A program made the translations under genes and the position numbers. From Microcystis wesenbergii NRERC-220 (GTDB lineage Bacteria > Cyanobacteriota > Cyanobacteriia > Cyanobacteriales > Microcystaceae): DNA of 64,000 nucleotides. The notes under the pieces were generated by a model that searched no databases, was not told the DNA's origin, and worked only from the letters and a program-made list of their open reading frames with translations. How positions within the stretch are numbered: the stretch's first letter is position 1; each line of letters opens with the position of its first letter. This document shows, piece by piece, positions 34,648-44,321 of the stretch. Location: assembly GCF_032027425.1 (NCBI RefSeq), contig NZ_JAVSJA010000001.1, positions 2,183,501-2,247,500 on the forward strand, in the 5' to 3' direction.

Positions 34648-37506
34648 TTAGAACTCTCCTTTTAAAGCGGCATTACAGCGCTCGCAAATAGTGGGATCAT
34701 CGGCAAATTTTCCCACTTGAGTGGAATAATTCCAACAGCGATCGCATTTTTCGCCGTCTGCTTTGACAATTCCCACCGAAACAAAGTCTGATTCTCCCTT
34801 ATATTCTGCGGTTTGAATCGCGCTAATATCACTAACTAATTCCACCTGGGAAGAGAGAAATAGATAACGCAATTCATCGACTTTATTTCCCGTTAAACTA
34901 TCACAATTGTTGAATAATTCTAACTCCTGTTGTAAGGTTTCATCGGGAACATAAAGTAAAACTTTTGCCTCTAAAGAAGCACCGATCGCCTTATCATTTC
35001 TGGCAGTTTCCATCACCTTATTAACTTCGGTGCGTAGCTGCCGGAATTTGGCCCATTTATCGGCCAATTCGCGATTATTCCAAGCAGGATCGATGTTTAG
35101 CCATCCTGACTCAAATACCGATAAATAAGGAGTTTTGTAGGGGAGAAATTGCCATATATCTTCCGCTAGATGAGACAGGACAGGAGCGATCGCTTTAGCG
35201 AGATTTTCTAAAGCAATAGCATAGACTGTTTGACAACTGCGACGACGGAAAGAATTAGGATCAGAAATATATAAACGATCCTTAGCGATGTCGATATAAA
35301 AGTTAGATAAATCGACAACACAAAAATTCTGTACCGTCTGGAAAAAGCGGAAAAATTGGAAACTTTCAAAAGCTGCCGTTACTTCCGTAAACACCTCCGA
35401 GATACGATGTAACATATAGCGATCGATCTCCGGTAGCTCTTCATAAGCTACCGCATCTTTAACGGGATCAAAATCATTTAAACTCCCCAGTAAAAACCTG
35501 GCAGTATTACGGATTTTATTACGGATATCTACCAACTGTTTGAGAATATTTTGACCAATATTCACATCATTGGTATAGTCCACCGAGGACACCCATAACC
35601 GAATCACATCCACCCCATAAGCGGGTTCTTTTTTCTGGTCTTTACCACCATTAATGATCACATTGGGATCGATGACATTACCCAGAGATTTACTCATTTT
35701 TCGTCCCTGTTCATCCAAAACAAAACCGTGAGTTAACACCGTTTTATAGGGAGCAATACCATTAGCAGCCACACTGGTTAATAAACTCGATTGAAACCAT
35801 CCCCGATGCTGATCCGATCCTTCTAGATACATATCCGCAGGATAACTTAATTCTGGTCGAGCATTAGCCACCGCATTCCAACTAGAACCAGAATCAAACC
35901 ACACATCCATAGTATCCATTCCCTTGCGATAACTGCGACCATTATCACGATAACTGGGAGGCAATAATTCCTCTACCGATAACTCCCACCAAGCATTAGA
36001 ACCCTTGACCGCGAAGATAGCTTGAACGTGATTAATCGTCTTCTCGGTTAACAGAGGTTCATTCGTTTCTTCGTCATAAAAAACAGGAATAGGAACCCCC
36101 CAACTGCGCTGACGAGAGATACACCAATCACTTCTTTCACTAACCATAGAAGTGATGCGATTCTTACCCGTTGCAGGAATCCAACGCACCGAATCAATCG
36201 CTTCTAAAGCTAATTCCCGGAATCCTTCCACGGAAGCAAACCATTGTTCCGTTGCGCGAAAAATTGTCGGTTTTTTGGTTCTCCAATCGTAGGGATATTT
36301 ATGCTGATATGCTTCCTCTTTGAGTAACGCACCCTTTTCTGTCAGTGCTAAAATGATTGCTTCATTAGCATCTTTCAAGACATTTAAACCCGCAAATTGT
36401 CCCGCTTCTGCGGTAAAATTTCCCTGATCATCCACGGGAGAAAGTATCGGTAAACCGTAACGTTGACCGACGATATAATCCTCCTGACCATGACCGGGAG
36501 CAGTATGAACTAATCCGGTGCCGGAATCAGTGGTGACATAATCCCCACCGATAAGAATCGCACTTTCTCTGTCAAACAAAGGATGACGATATTTAGTATG
36601 TTCTAATTCCAGACCTTTAACCGTTGCTTTAATCGTCAAAGTTGTGTTAAAAGTGTCGGACAATTTTTCGACTAAATCCGTCGCTACGATTAGATAATTA
36701 GACTCGCTAGTTTCCACCACTGAATAGTTTAATTCTGGGTTCAATGCGACGGCCAAATTCCCGGGTAAAGTCCAGGGGGTAGTCGTCCAGATAGCCACGG
36801 ATAAATTAGGCAAAAATGGCCTTAAAACCGGGGTTGAAACTGACGTAATCGGAAAAGCAACATAGACACTGCGGGAAGTGTGACCTTCGGGATATTCTAA
36901 TTCTGCCTCAGCTAAAGCGGTTTGAGAACTAGGACTCCAGTGAACCGGTTTTAGTCCCCGATAAATATAACCTTTCAGGGCCATTTTTCCGAATACGGCA
37001 ATTTGAGCGGCCTCGTATTCTGGTTGTAGGGTTAAATAGGGATTTTCCCAGTCTCCCCAGACTCCATACCTTTTGAAACCTTCACACTGTTCTTTTTGCG
37101 TTTGAAGGGCAAAATCGTGGGCTTTCTGACGTAATTTCAAAGGGGTTAGACCCTCTTTTTCCGAGCTTTTGAGACTTTGTAAAACCTTCAGTTCGATCGG
37201 CAACCCGTGACAATCCCAACCCGGCACATAGCGCACTTTGTAGCCTTGCAGCAGTTTATATTTATTGATAATGTCTTTGAGAATTTTGTTTAAAGCATGA
37301 CCGATATGCAGAGACCCGTTAGCGTAGGGTGGTCCATCGTGGAGAATAAATAATTCTTTGGGGTTATTTTGCGCTAATTTCTCGTATATTTGCTCATCTT
37401 GCCAGAATTTCTGGATTTCTGGCTCACGTTTGCTGGCATTTGCTCGCATATCAAAGTCAGTTTGAGGCAAATTAACGGTATCTTTGTAACTTTTAGCGTT
37501 GGACAT
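34648..37506 (-). CDS. ileS: Isoleucine-tRNA ligase
   Basis: 952 aa, full length. The class I signature HIGH is in NGSLHIGHALNK (residues ~65-76) and KMSKS in GRKMSKSLGN (~residue 600). The editing domain region (TTPWTLPGNLAVAL; HTAPGHGQEDY) and C-terminal zinc site (CDRCWNYS ... CERCNAAL) are present. It charges tRNA-Ile with isoleucine and hydrolyses mischarged valine. Single-gene unit; the terminator hairpin is directly downstream. Confidence 0.97.
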   Translation of the reverse strand: MSNAKSYKDTVNLPQTDFDMRANASKREPEIQKFWQDEQIYEKLAQNNPKELFILHDGPPYANGSLHIGHALNKILKDIINKYKLLQGYKVRYVPGWDCHGLPIELKVLQSLKSSEKEGLTPLKLRQKAHDFALQTQKEQCEGFKRYGVWGDWENPYLTLQPEYEAAQIAVFGKMALKGYIYRGLKPVHWSPSSQTALAEAELEYPEGHTSRSVYVAFPITSVSTPVLRPFLPNLSVAIWTTTPWTLPGNLAVALNPELNYSVVETSESNYLIVATDLVEKLSDTFNTTLTIKATVKGLELEHTKYRHPLFDRESAILIGGDYVTTDSGTGLVHTAPGHGQEDYIVGQRYGLPILSPVDDQGNFTAEAGQFAGLNVLKDANEAIILALTEKGALLKEEAYQHKYPYDWRTKKPTIFRATEQWFASVEGFRELALEAIDSVRWIPATGKNRITSMVSERSDWCISRQRSWGVPIPVFYDEETNEPLLTEKTINHVQAIFAVKGSNAWWELSVEELLPPSYRDNGRSYRKGMDTMDVWFDSGSSWNAVANARPELSYPADMYLEGSDQHRGWFQSSLLTSVAANGIAPYKTVLTHGFVLDEQGRKMSKSLGNVIDPNVIINGGKDQKKEPAYGVDVIRLWVSSVDYTNDVNIGQNILKQLVDIRNKIRNTARFLLGSLNDFDPVKDAVAYEELPEIDRYMLHRISEVFTEVTAAFESFQFFRFFQTVQNFCVVDLSNFYIDIAKDRLYISDPNSFRRRSCQTVYAIALENLAKAIAPVLSHLAEDIWQFLPYKTPYLSVFESGWLNIDPAWNNRELADKWAKFRQLRTEVNKVMETARNDKAIGASLEAKVLLYVPDETLQQELELFNNCDSLTGNKVDELRYLFLSSQVELVSDISAIQTAEYKGESDFVSVGIVKADGEKCDRCWNYSTQVGKFADDPTICERCNAALKGEF

Positions 37507-37706
37507 TCTGGCAAACCTATGGATATCAATCGTTTTCGGGATTTATTCCTAAATAACGTCCCTTTGAGAGTCGTTATCTCTAGTCTGTCACATAACTGTA
37601 ATATAAATATTACAAGTGACAATCATTGATCTATAAGTCTAGCGAGATTGTGTCCAAGAGCGATGATTCCGAAAGGCTATAATTCAGTTATTCGAGGATA
37701 GGGAGC

Positions 37707-38288
37707 ATGAGGACGATGGTGACGAATCCTAATTTTTTTTATGTCTCTCCAGAAGTGTATCTAGAAGGGGAAAGAGTCAGTCCGATCAAGCACGAGTACC
37801 GAAAAGGACGGATTTATGCGATGGTAGGCGCAAAAAAGCCGCATATTGTCTTAAATACAAATCTAGCCACTTTATTAAGTATCCATCTCGATGATAGTCC
37901 CTGTCTTGTTCTCACTTCCGATATCAAAGTCCGGTTAGAGGAGGCAAATTGTTATTATTATCCCGATATTGCGGTGGTTTGTGACGAGAGAGAGATTAAC
38001 AATACCGATGATTTTATTCTCTATCCCGTTCTGATTATTGAAGTATTATCGAAATCTACGGAATCCTTTGATAGGGGTGATAAGTTTAGTGATTATCAAA
38101 CCTGTCCCACCTTAAAAGAATATATTCTTATTCATCAAAACCAGATGAAAATTGAATGTCACCGTCGCGAGGATTCGGGAGTTTGGCAAGAACAGATCTA
38201 TGAAGCGGGAGATGAGGTAGAATTTACCAGTGTAGGATTCCGGGGATCGATCGCTTCTATCTATCGCAAAGTCCCCGGTTTGGTATGA
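37707..38288 (+). CDS. Uma2-family putative endonuclease (DUF820)
   Basis: 193 aa. The PD-(D/E)xK-like core is visible: YYPDIAVVCDE and LIIEVLSKSTESFDRGDKFSDY, then TLKEYILIHQ. The family is strongly expanded in cyanobacteria; nuclease activity is predicted from the fold, but its role is unknown. An in-frame ATG four codons in (MVTNPNFFYVSPEVYL) is an equally likely start, with AGGGAGCATGAGG upstream. Confidence 0.85.
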   Translation: MRTMVTNPNFFYVSPEVYLEGERVSPIKHEYRKGRIYAMVGAKKPHIVLNTNLATLLSIHLDDSPCLVLTSDIKVRLEEANCYYYPDIAVVCDEREINNTDDFILYPVLIIEVLSKSTESFDRGDKFSDYQTCPTLKEYILIHQNQMKIECHRREDSGVWQEQIYEAGDEVEFTSVGFRGSIASIYRKVPGLV

Positions 38289-38558
38289 TTACAATTATTT
38301 TTTGACAGCGCACTTTTATGTCTCTAGGGATAGGGGTAGATCTGTCTCCCTTTGCCTAAAAACCGAGATTATCAAGCATTTAATTCTATTTGTCAAACCT
38401 CTAGGAAGTTTTCCTCTTGGGTAGCTGTTCGTCAATACCAAATTAGGTTATACTTTATGTTTATGGGAAGCGATCGCTGTTAGTTTTCAACTGCCCTAGG
38501 GAACAATAAACATAGCCGAAAGACAGCACTCGATCGTGTAAGGTCTGGTGAGGTAACA

Positions 38559-39562
38559 ATGGATAATTCAAACCTAAATAAGCAATTAGTAATTAATAAT
38601 ATTCAGGAATTTGCCGAGCTTGTTGGTAATTATGATCAAGCTTGGAAGCTTCTTGTGGGTAAAAAGGTAAGTCGTATTCGTGAAGAAGTGAAATACAAAG
38701 GGAAAAAGACGGGGATAAAAGGTACCAAGAATTATAAATATGGACAAATCATAAACATAAAATACGAGGATGATACTGTGTATGTGCATATTAAATATCA
38801 GCATAATTTTTTTTCTGAATATAAAATCGATAAAATTATTAATCAATTTAGTGATATATTTCCCTTTATTACCGTACAAGAAATTTTCCAAAAAGTACCA
38901 GAAATTAAAGATACAATACGACAAGAAACTTATCAGAAGCTTGAATATGATTTACTTAATGTCAATAAATTTTATCAGGAAAGATTGTATAAATATCTGA
39001 CTAAGGAAGAATTTTGGCAAGAAAAACATAGATTTGTGCAATCTTGGCTAGAAAAAAATCTAGGAAGAAAACCAGATTTAGAGCAGTCTGTAGCCATTGG
39101 AGAAGTCAATAATAATATCCAAGTCTTAGCGCGTGCGGGGAGTGGCAAAACTAGCACATTAGTCAAGAAAGCTTTATTTTTGCAGAAACATTGTGGTATT
39201 TTACCAAGTGAAATATTAATACTAGCTTTCAACCGCTTTTTTATGGGGCTCTCACCCGTGCGATCAAGCAACTTTATATAATTACAGAAAGTCCTAACTA
39301 TTCGCCCTTTCTTGCCCATTTAAATCTGAATAAAATCAATTGGCAAGAATATCCCATACTAGGAGATAAGTCAAAATATATAACTATTGAAATTGGCAAT
39401 CAAAAAGGGCAAGGTTCTCCCCCGACTATTCAGATTAGAGACTTGCTAAAAGCTCAAGGATATAAGTGGAATTCCTATCAACATCGACAAATTTGGTATC
39501 GTCATGATTTAAGGGCTAGTTTCACCACAAGGGAAGGAAACCTCTTTCATCTGTGGGGGTGA
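38559..39562 (+). pseudogene. UvrD/Rep-like helicase with a large internal deletion
   Basis: From 38559 the frame gives a 200-residue N-terminal region and then the Walker A ARAGSGKTSTLVKKA and LILAFNR (motif Ia). At about 39235 the text changes frame and continues as YGALTRAIKQLYIITES, which matches helicase motif VI (VALTRAxxQLYI), followed by a C-terminal tail that ends at TGA 39560-39562 (KAQGYKWNSYQHRQIWYRHD). Motifs II to V are absent, so several hundred codons have been deleted and the junction is out of frame. No functional helicase can be made. Confidence 0.8.
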
Positions 39563-39660
39563 AAATTTTTTCATCGGGACTGACTCCCCAGACTCCTAAC
39601 CCCACCAACAAACTTTTTGCCGCAAACCCTAGTTAACAGCTTATTATTTTCCCATTGTTT

Positions 39661-40161
39661 CTATTGAGCGATTACTATCACTGAAGTGCCGATTTGTACC
39701 TTTTCAAATAAAGCCTTTATATCTCGATCGCGCATCCTGACGCAACCGTGGCAGACGGCCCGACCGATGAGATTTTCTGGGGGTGTACCGTGAAAACCGA
39801 TAAAATTCTCGCCATCGGTCCAAAATCCGAGCCAACGCGCCCCTAAAGGGTTGTTTTTTCCCGATGGCACCAGTTGACCGGTTAAAGGATGTTCCCAGAC
39901 TGGTTCCCGCACCATCTGAATCACCCTAAATTGTCCCGTCGGGGTTTCCCAACCCCGACGACCGATCGCCCCTGGGTAAGAAGCAATTATTTTCTGTCCT
40001 TGGTAAACAAAAACCCGTCTTTTTTTTAAATTCAGCAGCAAACGGGTTTCCGTTCGGGTTGCCGTGGTTGCGGGAAGGGAATTGACGGGACTAATCGGGG
40101 GATTGAGGAAAAATTCCCCCATTCCTAGACATAAACAGAGAATCGGCAGCAAAACTCGCAT
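39661..40161 (-). CDS. L,D-transpeptidase (YkuD domain)
   Basis: 166 aa with an N-terminal hydrophobic signal sequence (LLPILCLCLGMGEFFL). The catalytic motif is GRAVCHGCVRMRDRDI, with His and Cys as in the YkuD SHGCxRM signature; an upstream FHGTP gives the second conserved His. These enzymes cross-link peptidoglycan (3-3 links) or attach proteins in the periplasm. Monocistronic as far as seen. Confidence 0.9.
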   Translation of the reverse strand: MRVLLPILCLCLGMGEFFLNPPISPVNSLPATTATRTETRLLLNLKKRRVFVYQGQKIIASYPGAIGRRGWETPTGQFRVIQMVREPVWEHPLTGQLVPSGKNNPLGARWLGFWTDGENFIGFHGTPPENLIGRAVCHGCVRMRDRDIKALFEKVQIGTSVIVIAQ

Positions 40162-40311
40162 CTGATACCAGCAAAGTCAAAATTTTTTATCTGCATTCTA
40201 GTCTGATTGTGACGATATATGATCACTGCGGGATGCTTCCGATCAAATCGGAGTCGAGTTAGGCTAATTCGGTTACACTAATCCATAGCTGGAATATTAA
40301 CTTTTGTAACT

Positions 40312-41187
40312 ATGACCGCCGCTATTGCTCTCGATCGCGTTTCTAAAATCTACAATAATCTCCCAGTAGTTAACGAGCTTTCCTTTGCTATCGAAAAAGG
40401 GGAAATCTTTGGTTTACTCGGTCCCAACGGTGCGGGAAAATCGACGACAATCCGCATGATTATCACCCTAACCGAAGCAAGTCAAGGAGAAATCGCAGTG
40501 GCGGGGTATGATGTGAAAAAATACCGCGATCAGGTGAAAAAAAATATAGGGGTAGTCTTGCAACAGATTAGCGTTGATGGGGAATTAACCGTCTGGGAAA
40601 ATATGGAATTTCACGGCCGGATGCACCATATCCCCAATCCCCAGAGACAGGAATTAATCGATCGCTATTTAGATTATGTCAGTTTAAGCGATCGAAAATC
40701 TGCCCTGGCCAAAACTCTTTCCGGAGGGATGAAACGACGTTTACAGATTGCTCGCGCCCTTCTTCACGAACCAAAAATCCTCTTTCTCGATGAACCAACT
40801 GTCGGTTTAGACCCCCAAAATCGTCGTCGTTTGTGGGAAGTAATTCGCGATTTAAACCGGCAAGGAATGACAATTTTATTAACCACTCACTACATGGAAG
40901 AAGTGGAATTTCTCTGTCAGGATAACGGCACAGGAAAAACGGGCAGAATTGGCATTATGGACGCGGGCAAATTAATCGAATTAGGAACTCTCACGGATTT
41001 TCGCGCTAAGTATGGCGAGGGATTAGTTATCAAACAAGTTGGCGATAAAATCGATTATAAATTCTTCCCCACTGTGGCTGATGCTAACTCCTATATGGAC
41101 AGTTTGAGCGATAAAACTGGGGTAATGTGTCGTCCTTCCAACCTCGAAGATATCTTTGTGGAACTGACGGGACATCAATTAGATTAG
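40312..41187 (+). CDS. ABC transporter ATP-binding protein (DrrA-like)
   Basis: 291 aa. Walker A GPNGAGKSTTIRM (residue ~40), signature LSGGMKRRLQIARAL, Walker B ILFLDEPTVGLDPQNRR, and the H-loop LLTTHYMEEVEFL. The C-terminal ~80 residues match the regulatory tail of daunorubicin-type exporters. No permease gene follows: a 527-base noncoding stretch separates it from the polysaccharide exporter, so its membrane partner must be encoded elsewhere. Confidence 0.9.
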   Translation: MTAAIALDRVSKIYNNLPVVNELSFAIEKGEIFGLLGPNGAGKSTTIRMIITLTEASQGEIAVAGYDVKKYRDQVKKNIGVVLQQISVDGELTVWENMEFHGRMHHIPNPQRQELIDRYLDYVSLSDRKSALAKTLSGGMKRRLQIARALLHEPKILFLDEPTVGLDPQNRRRLWEVIRDLNRQGMTILLTTHYMEEVEFLCQDNGTGKTGRIGIMDAGKLIELGTLTDFRAKYGEGLVIKQVGDKIDYKFFPTVADANSYMDSLSDKTGVMCRPSNLEDIFVELTGHQLD

Positions 41188-41376
41188 ATTCTTGGTTTGG
41201 CTGTTAGGAAGTTGTTCAGTTATCGGTTTTTGACTCCAGTTTTTCGGAGATTAGCTGTGTTTAAATCGCCATTTCTTGGCTTTTATCCGGTGTCTATTTT
41301 ATTGGCAAACTTGCTAAGCTAAGACGCATTTTAACTGCCTATCCTTAGATTAGCTGAATTTCCCCCGCCCCCCCTT

Positions 41377-41431
41377 GCCCCCCAACCCCCCCCGATGTCG
41401 GGGGGGCAGGGGGGGTGGGGGGTTGGGGGGC
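41377..41431. repeat. Long C/G-run inverted repeat
   Basis: GCCCCCCAACCCCCC (41377-) pairs with GGGGGGTTGGGGGGC (ending 41431) as a stem of about 15 bp; the interval contains CCCGATGTCGGG, a smaller hairpin. A related structure is at about 18801-18840. Confidence 0.85.
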
Positions 41432-41474
41432 TTGCCTGTTGCAAGAGTGCCTCATCTCAACAAGCAATTTAAAT
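41432..41474 (+). repeat. Dispersed repeat (TTGCAAGAGTGCCTCATCTC core)
   Basis: Its near-exact reverse complement occurs at 52081-52122, including the AATTTAAA end. The GCAAGAG core also resembles the centre of the MITE at 12377-12440. Confidence 0.8.
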
Positions 41475-41714
41475 ACGCGGGCAGCTTAGAGTCTAGGTCA
41501 ATTAGCTGAGGCTGTCCCTAAAAACCGAGTTCAACCCTAAAAAAAGAGGCTTTTAGCGGTTTTTAAGCTTTTTGAGCCGGATAAATGGCCTAGGGAGGGA
41601 ACTTTTTCCCGAGAGGGAGAGTCGTCGGGAACTGGATAAAAACTAGAGTCCCCCCTCGATCAATAGACAAAATTGACGGGAATCGTTTAGAATGAAGCAC
41701 TGAGTACTGACGAG

Positions 41715-42533
41715 ATGACAATTATCCCTATGACCGATCTCCAGGCAAAAACTAGATGGTCAACAGCGCGGCGATATTACGAATTGCTTAGTGTTTTAGT
41801 GGAACGTAATCTCAAGGGACGCTATCGGGGTTCTTTTCTGGGGGTTTACTGGTCTTTGTTAAATCCCGTGATTATGACTGCACTATACACGGCAATTTTC
41901 GGCACGGTTTTCGCCTCTTATTTTGATAATTCTCTAGTTAACTATGTCCTAGCTGCTTTCACTGGTTTAGTGGTAATAAATTTCTTTAATGCTTCCACTA
42001 ACCAAGCTTTACCTAGTATCGTTAGTAATGGCAGTATTTTAAATAAAATTCGTCTGCCGGTTAGCATCTTTCCCGTTTCCATGGTAGTGGCCAATATTTT
42101 TCAATTTGCTATTAGTATCTTTCCCCTTTTGGCTATAGTAACTCTCTGGAAGTCTCAAAGTTTAATTAATGTAATTGCTCTGATTTTTCCCGTGATCGGT
42201 CTTTCTCTGGTTTGCACGGGAGTGGGTTTCTTTATCAGTACCCTCTACGTTTTCTTCAGAGACTTACCCTATTTTTACGAAATTGTTTGTTTTGTCGCTT
42301 GGATTAGCAGCCCGATTTTCTATCCCCCAGAAATTATTCCTCCTTCCGTACAACCATTCCTCCTATTAAACCCATTATTACCGGTAATCGAAAGCATTCG
42401 CCAATTGTCCCTTTCCCCTGGATTACCAGATTTTGGTTTGATTTTTCAATCTCTACTTGGTGGGATCATCATCTTAGGAATTGGTTGGACTTGCTTCCGA
42501 CTCTGGCGACATTTATTTATGGATTTATTATAA
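41715..42533 (+). CDS. ABC-2 permease, Wzm-type polysaccharide exporter
   Basis: 272 aa, about six membrane segments. The N-terminal LLSVLVERNLKGRYRGSFLGVYWSLLNPVIMTALYTAIFGTVF region is characteristic of O-antigen/capsule ABC permeases, and ISSPIFYPPEIIP near residue 200 matches the conserved periplasmic gate. It moves lipid-linked polysaccharide across the inner membrane with the ATPase encoded next. The stop codon and the next ATG abut directly (TAAATG). Confidence 0.9.
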   Translation: MTIIPMTDLQAKTRWSTARRYYELLSVLVERNLKGRYRGSFLGVYWSLLNPVIMTALYTAIFGTVFASYFDNSLVNYVLAAFTGLVVINFFNASTNQALPSIVSNGSILNKIRLPVSIFPVSMVVANIFQFAISIFPLLAIVTLWKSQSLINVIALIFPVIGLSLVCTGVGFFISTLYVFFRDLPYFYEIVCFVAWISSPIFYPPEIIPPSVQPFLLLNPLLPVIESIRQLSLSPGLPDFGLIFQSLLGGIIILGIGWTCFRLWRHLFMDLL

Positions 42534-43289
42534 ATGACAGAAGTAATTCGACTCGATCAAGTGTCTCTCCAAAGACGTACTCAAGAAGAATTTTCTTACG
42601 ATCTGAAAAGGACAATCTTCTCTATTCTTGAAGGCAAATATCGTCAACCTGCCAAAAAATTAGTTCTAGATGATATAAATTTAGTCATTAATTCTGGAGC
42701 AAAATTAGGTATCATTGGAGCTAATGGCGCAGGAAAATCTACTCTTTTAAAAGTTATTTGTGGCATTCTAGAACCGACGAAGGGACAGGTGAGAGTCAGG
42801 GGACAAATTGCCTCTCTAATTGAATTAGGAGCGGGTTTTGATCCAGATTTACCAGTAAAAGATAATATTATTCTCTATGGGGTAATGCTGGGATTTTCTC
42901 GTCAGGAAATGAAGGAAAAAACCAAAGATATCCTCGACTTTGCTGAGTTAGAAGAATATATGGGAGCGCCAGTGAAATCTCTTTCTTCCGGGATGGTGGC
43001 TCGTTTAGGATTTGCGATCGCAACAGAGGTTCACCCCGATATTCTTATTCTTGATGAAGTCCTTTCCGTCGGGGATGAAAGTTTTAAAAATAAGTGTAAA
43101 CGACGTTTAAAAAAATTCTGGAATTCTAACGCTACTATTTTAGTAGTTTCCCACGATTTGACTTTAATTCAAGAGTCCTGTAACCAAGCAATTTGGCTGA
43201 ATAAAGGCCAGTTGCAATGTCAGGGTGCATCGGAAGATGTAATCAAGTTTTATTTGGATTCCGTGCATCAAAATGAAGTTAATTTTTAA
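42534..43289 (+). CDS. ABC ATPase, Wzt-type polysaccharide exporter
   Basis: 251 aa. Walker A GANGAGKSTLLKVICG, the Wzt-type loop IASLIELGAGFDPDLPVKDNI, signature KSLSSGMVARLGFA, and Walker B ILILDEVLSVGDESF. It powers the Wzm-type permease. The C-terminal carbohydrate-binding domain of longer Wzt proteins is absent, so export probably does not need a chain-end cap. Confidence 0.9.
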   Translation: MTEVIRLDQVSLQRRTQEEFSYDLKRTIFSILEGKYRQPAKKLVLDDINLVINSGAKLGIIGANGAGKSTLLKVICGILEPTKGQVRVRGQIASLIELGAGFDPDLPVKDNIILYGVMLGFSRQEMKEKTKDILDFAELEEYMGAPVKSLSSGMVARLGFAIATEVHPDILILDEVLSVGDESFKNKCKRRLKKFWNSNATILVVSHDLTLIQESCNQAIWLNKGQLQCQGASEDVIKFYLDSVHQNEVNF

Positions 43290-43746
43290 TTAAGTAGGTA
43301 ATCTCAATCAATTGTTAGATAGCGATAGTTCATCTACGTTTTACTTAGTCGAAAACGCTGTAACAAAATAAAAAACCCCGGTGTCCAGCCGAGGTAGCGC
43401 TAAGTTATGTAGGAGAACTCAAGCAAATCTGTCAAGGGGGTAAACCCAAACCCCGAAAACTTTTTTAAGCTAGTAGGCCAAGTTTTTTGCCGTTGTCTGG
43501 AGCTAAACGAATCATAAGCTGTCTGATACTCCTCGAGACAATCTGAACTGGCTTGCTGTCTTGGCTGTTTTGCTTTAACTTTTAGTTCATGTAAATAAAT
43601 GTAACAATATTTTTACGAATTGTAAAGAAGGATTGACAAAATAAAACTTATAGGTTCTATAAGCTAAGTTAATATTTTTCGCCGATCGAAGCGAGGGAGG
43701 TAATAATAGAGAGATTGGTTCACTAGCGTGACAAGGTGTACCCAGA
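43290..43746. other. Noncoding stretch with an orphan terminator
   Basis: These 457 bases contain no supportable gene. A - strand hairpin terminator at 43369-43394 has no gene that reads into it, and a G-run/C-run hairpin (GGGGTAAACCCAAACCCC, 43437-43456) followed by a T-run at 43463 could end the exporter transcript. AT-rich DNA fills the rest. Confidence 0.6.
43369..43394 (-). terminator. Orphan intrinsic terminator on the - strand
   Basis: On the - strand CCTCGG-CTGGACA-CCGGGG is followed by TTTTTTATTTTG. A candidate promoter lies directly upstream (TTGACA at 43435-43430, TACATA at 43411-43406, 18-base spacer). No gene on this strand reads into it. Confidence 0.55.
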
Positions 43747-44178
43747 ATGTCCTATTTGTTTTTGTTACCACTATTCACCGCTGCCTTGGCTGCCTATTTC
43801 TGGCAGAAGTCCAGCGATGAGATCGCTTATCTTGCCAGTGCCGCCACGGTCATTAGTTTAGTGTTGAGTCTGGTTTTAGCTCCTTGGCAGATTCAGCTAT
43901 TAATTCTCTTGACAGTTGTGATTGTTGTCACCTTTTTCTGGCAAGGACAAGAAGAGCAGAAGAATGTCCCCGTCCCCACTCCAGAAACCGCCGGCGAGAA
44001 AAAGTATCGTGGCGCCGCCTATATGGAGCCAACAGTCGCCGAGGCTCCTGTCAAGGAGCGAGGGGGTAAATATCGCGGTGCGGAGGTTAAAATCACCAAT
44101 AATCCCACGGTGGCTAACCCAATTCGCTCCTCATCTCTCAAATATCGCGGTGCCGGTTCAGCAAACAAAGACCAGTAA
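43747..44178 (+). CDS. Small membrane protein with three KYRGA repeats
   Basis: 143 aa. Two hydrophobic segments occupy residues 1-20 and ~30-65 (LASAATVISLVLSLVLA, IQLLILLTVVIVVTFFW). The polar C-terminal half has three copies of a KYRGA motif: KKYRGAAYMEP, GGKYRGAEVKI, SLKYRGAGSAN, spaced 32-40 residues apart by Pro-rich linkers. YRG-type short motifs also occur in cyanobacterial DUF4278 proteins; whether these are the same is unknown. Function not recognised. The linker text suggests a flexible cytoplasmic tail with repeated binding sites. Confidence 0.75.
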   Translation: MSYLFLLPLFTAALAAYFWQKSSDEIAYLASAATVISLVLSLVLAPWQIQLLILLTVVIVVTFFWQGQEEQKNVPVPTPETAGEKKYRGAAYMEPTVAEAPVKERGGKYRGAEVKITNNPTVANPIRSSSLKYRGAGSANKDQ

Positions 44179-44224
44179 TCAGTAATCAGTTATCAGTTAT
44201 CAGTTATCAGTTATCAGTTATCAG
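44173..44224. repeat. (TTATCAG)n tandem repeat
   Basis: About seven 7-bp units, the reverse of the CTGATAA repeat seen elsewhere; it overlaps the stop of the KYRGA protein gene. Confidence 0.9.
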
Positions 44225-44272
44225 ATTTGAGTTTTAAGTGAGCAGTATTAAATAGAAGTTTCCTACTGTCTT

Positions 44273-44308
44273 TTCACTGTTGACTGTTGACTGTTCACTG
44301 TTCACTGA
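44273..44308. repeat. CACTGTTGACTGTT tandem repeat
   Basis: Five alternating 7-bp units (CACTGTT/GACTGTT). It lies between convergent genes. Confidence 0.85.
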
Positions 44309-44321
44309 AACTTCCCACTTC

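Larger units (their letters stand above)
41188..41714. other. Noncoding stretch between the ABC ATPase and the exporter
   Basis: No gene is supported in these 527 bases. They contain a very C/G-rich inverted repeat (41377-41431) and next to it a dispersed repeat (41432-41474). The rest is featureless. Confidence 0.7.

Noticed and set aside
38559-39562. Programmed frameshift in the helicase gene
   Set aside because: The two parts do not join adjacent motifs: motifs II to V are missing, so it is a deletion and not a recoding site.
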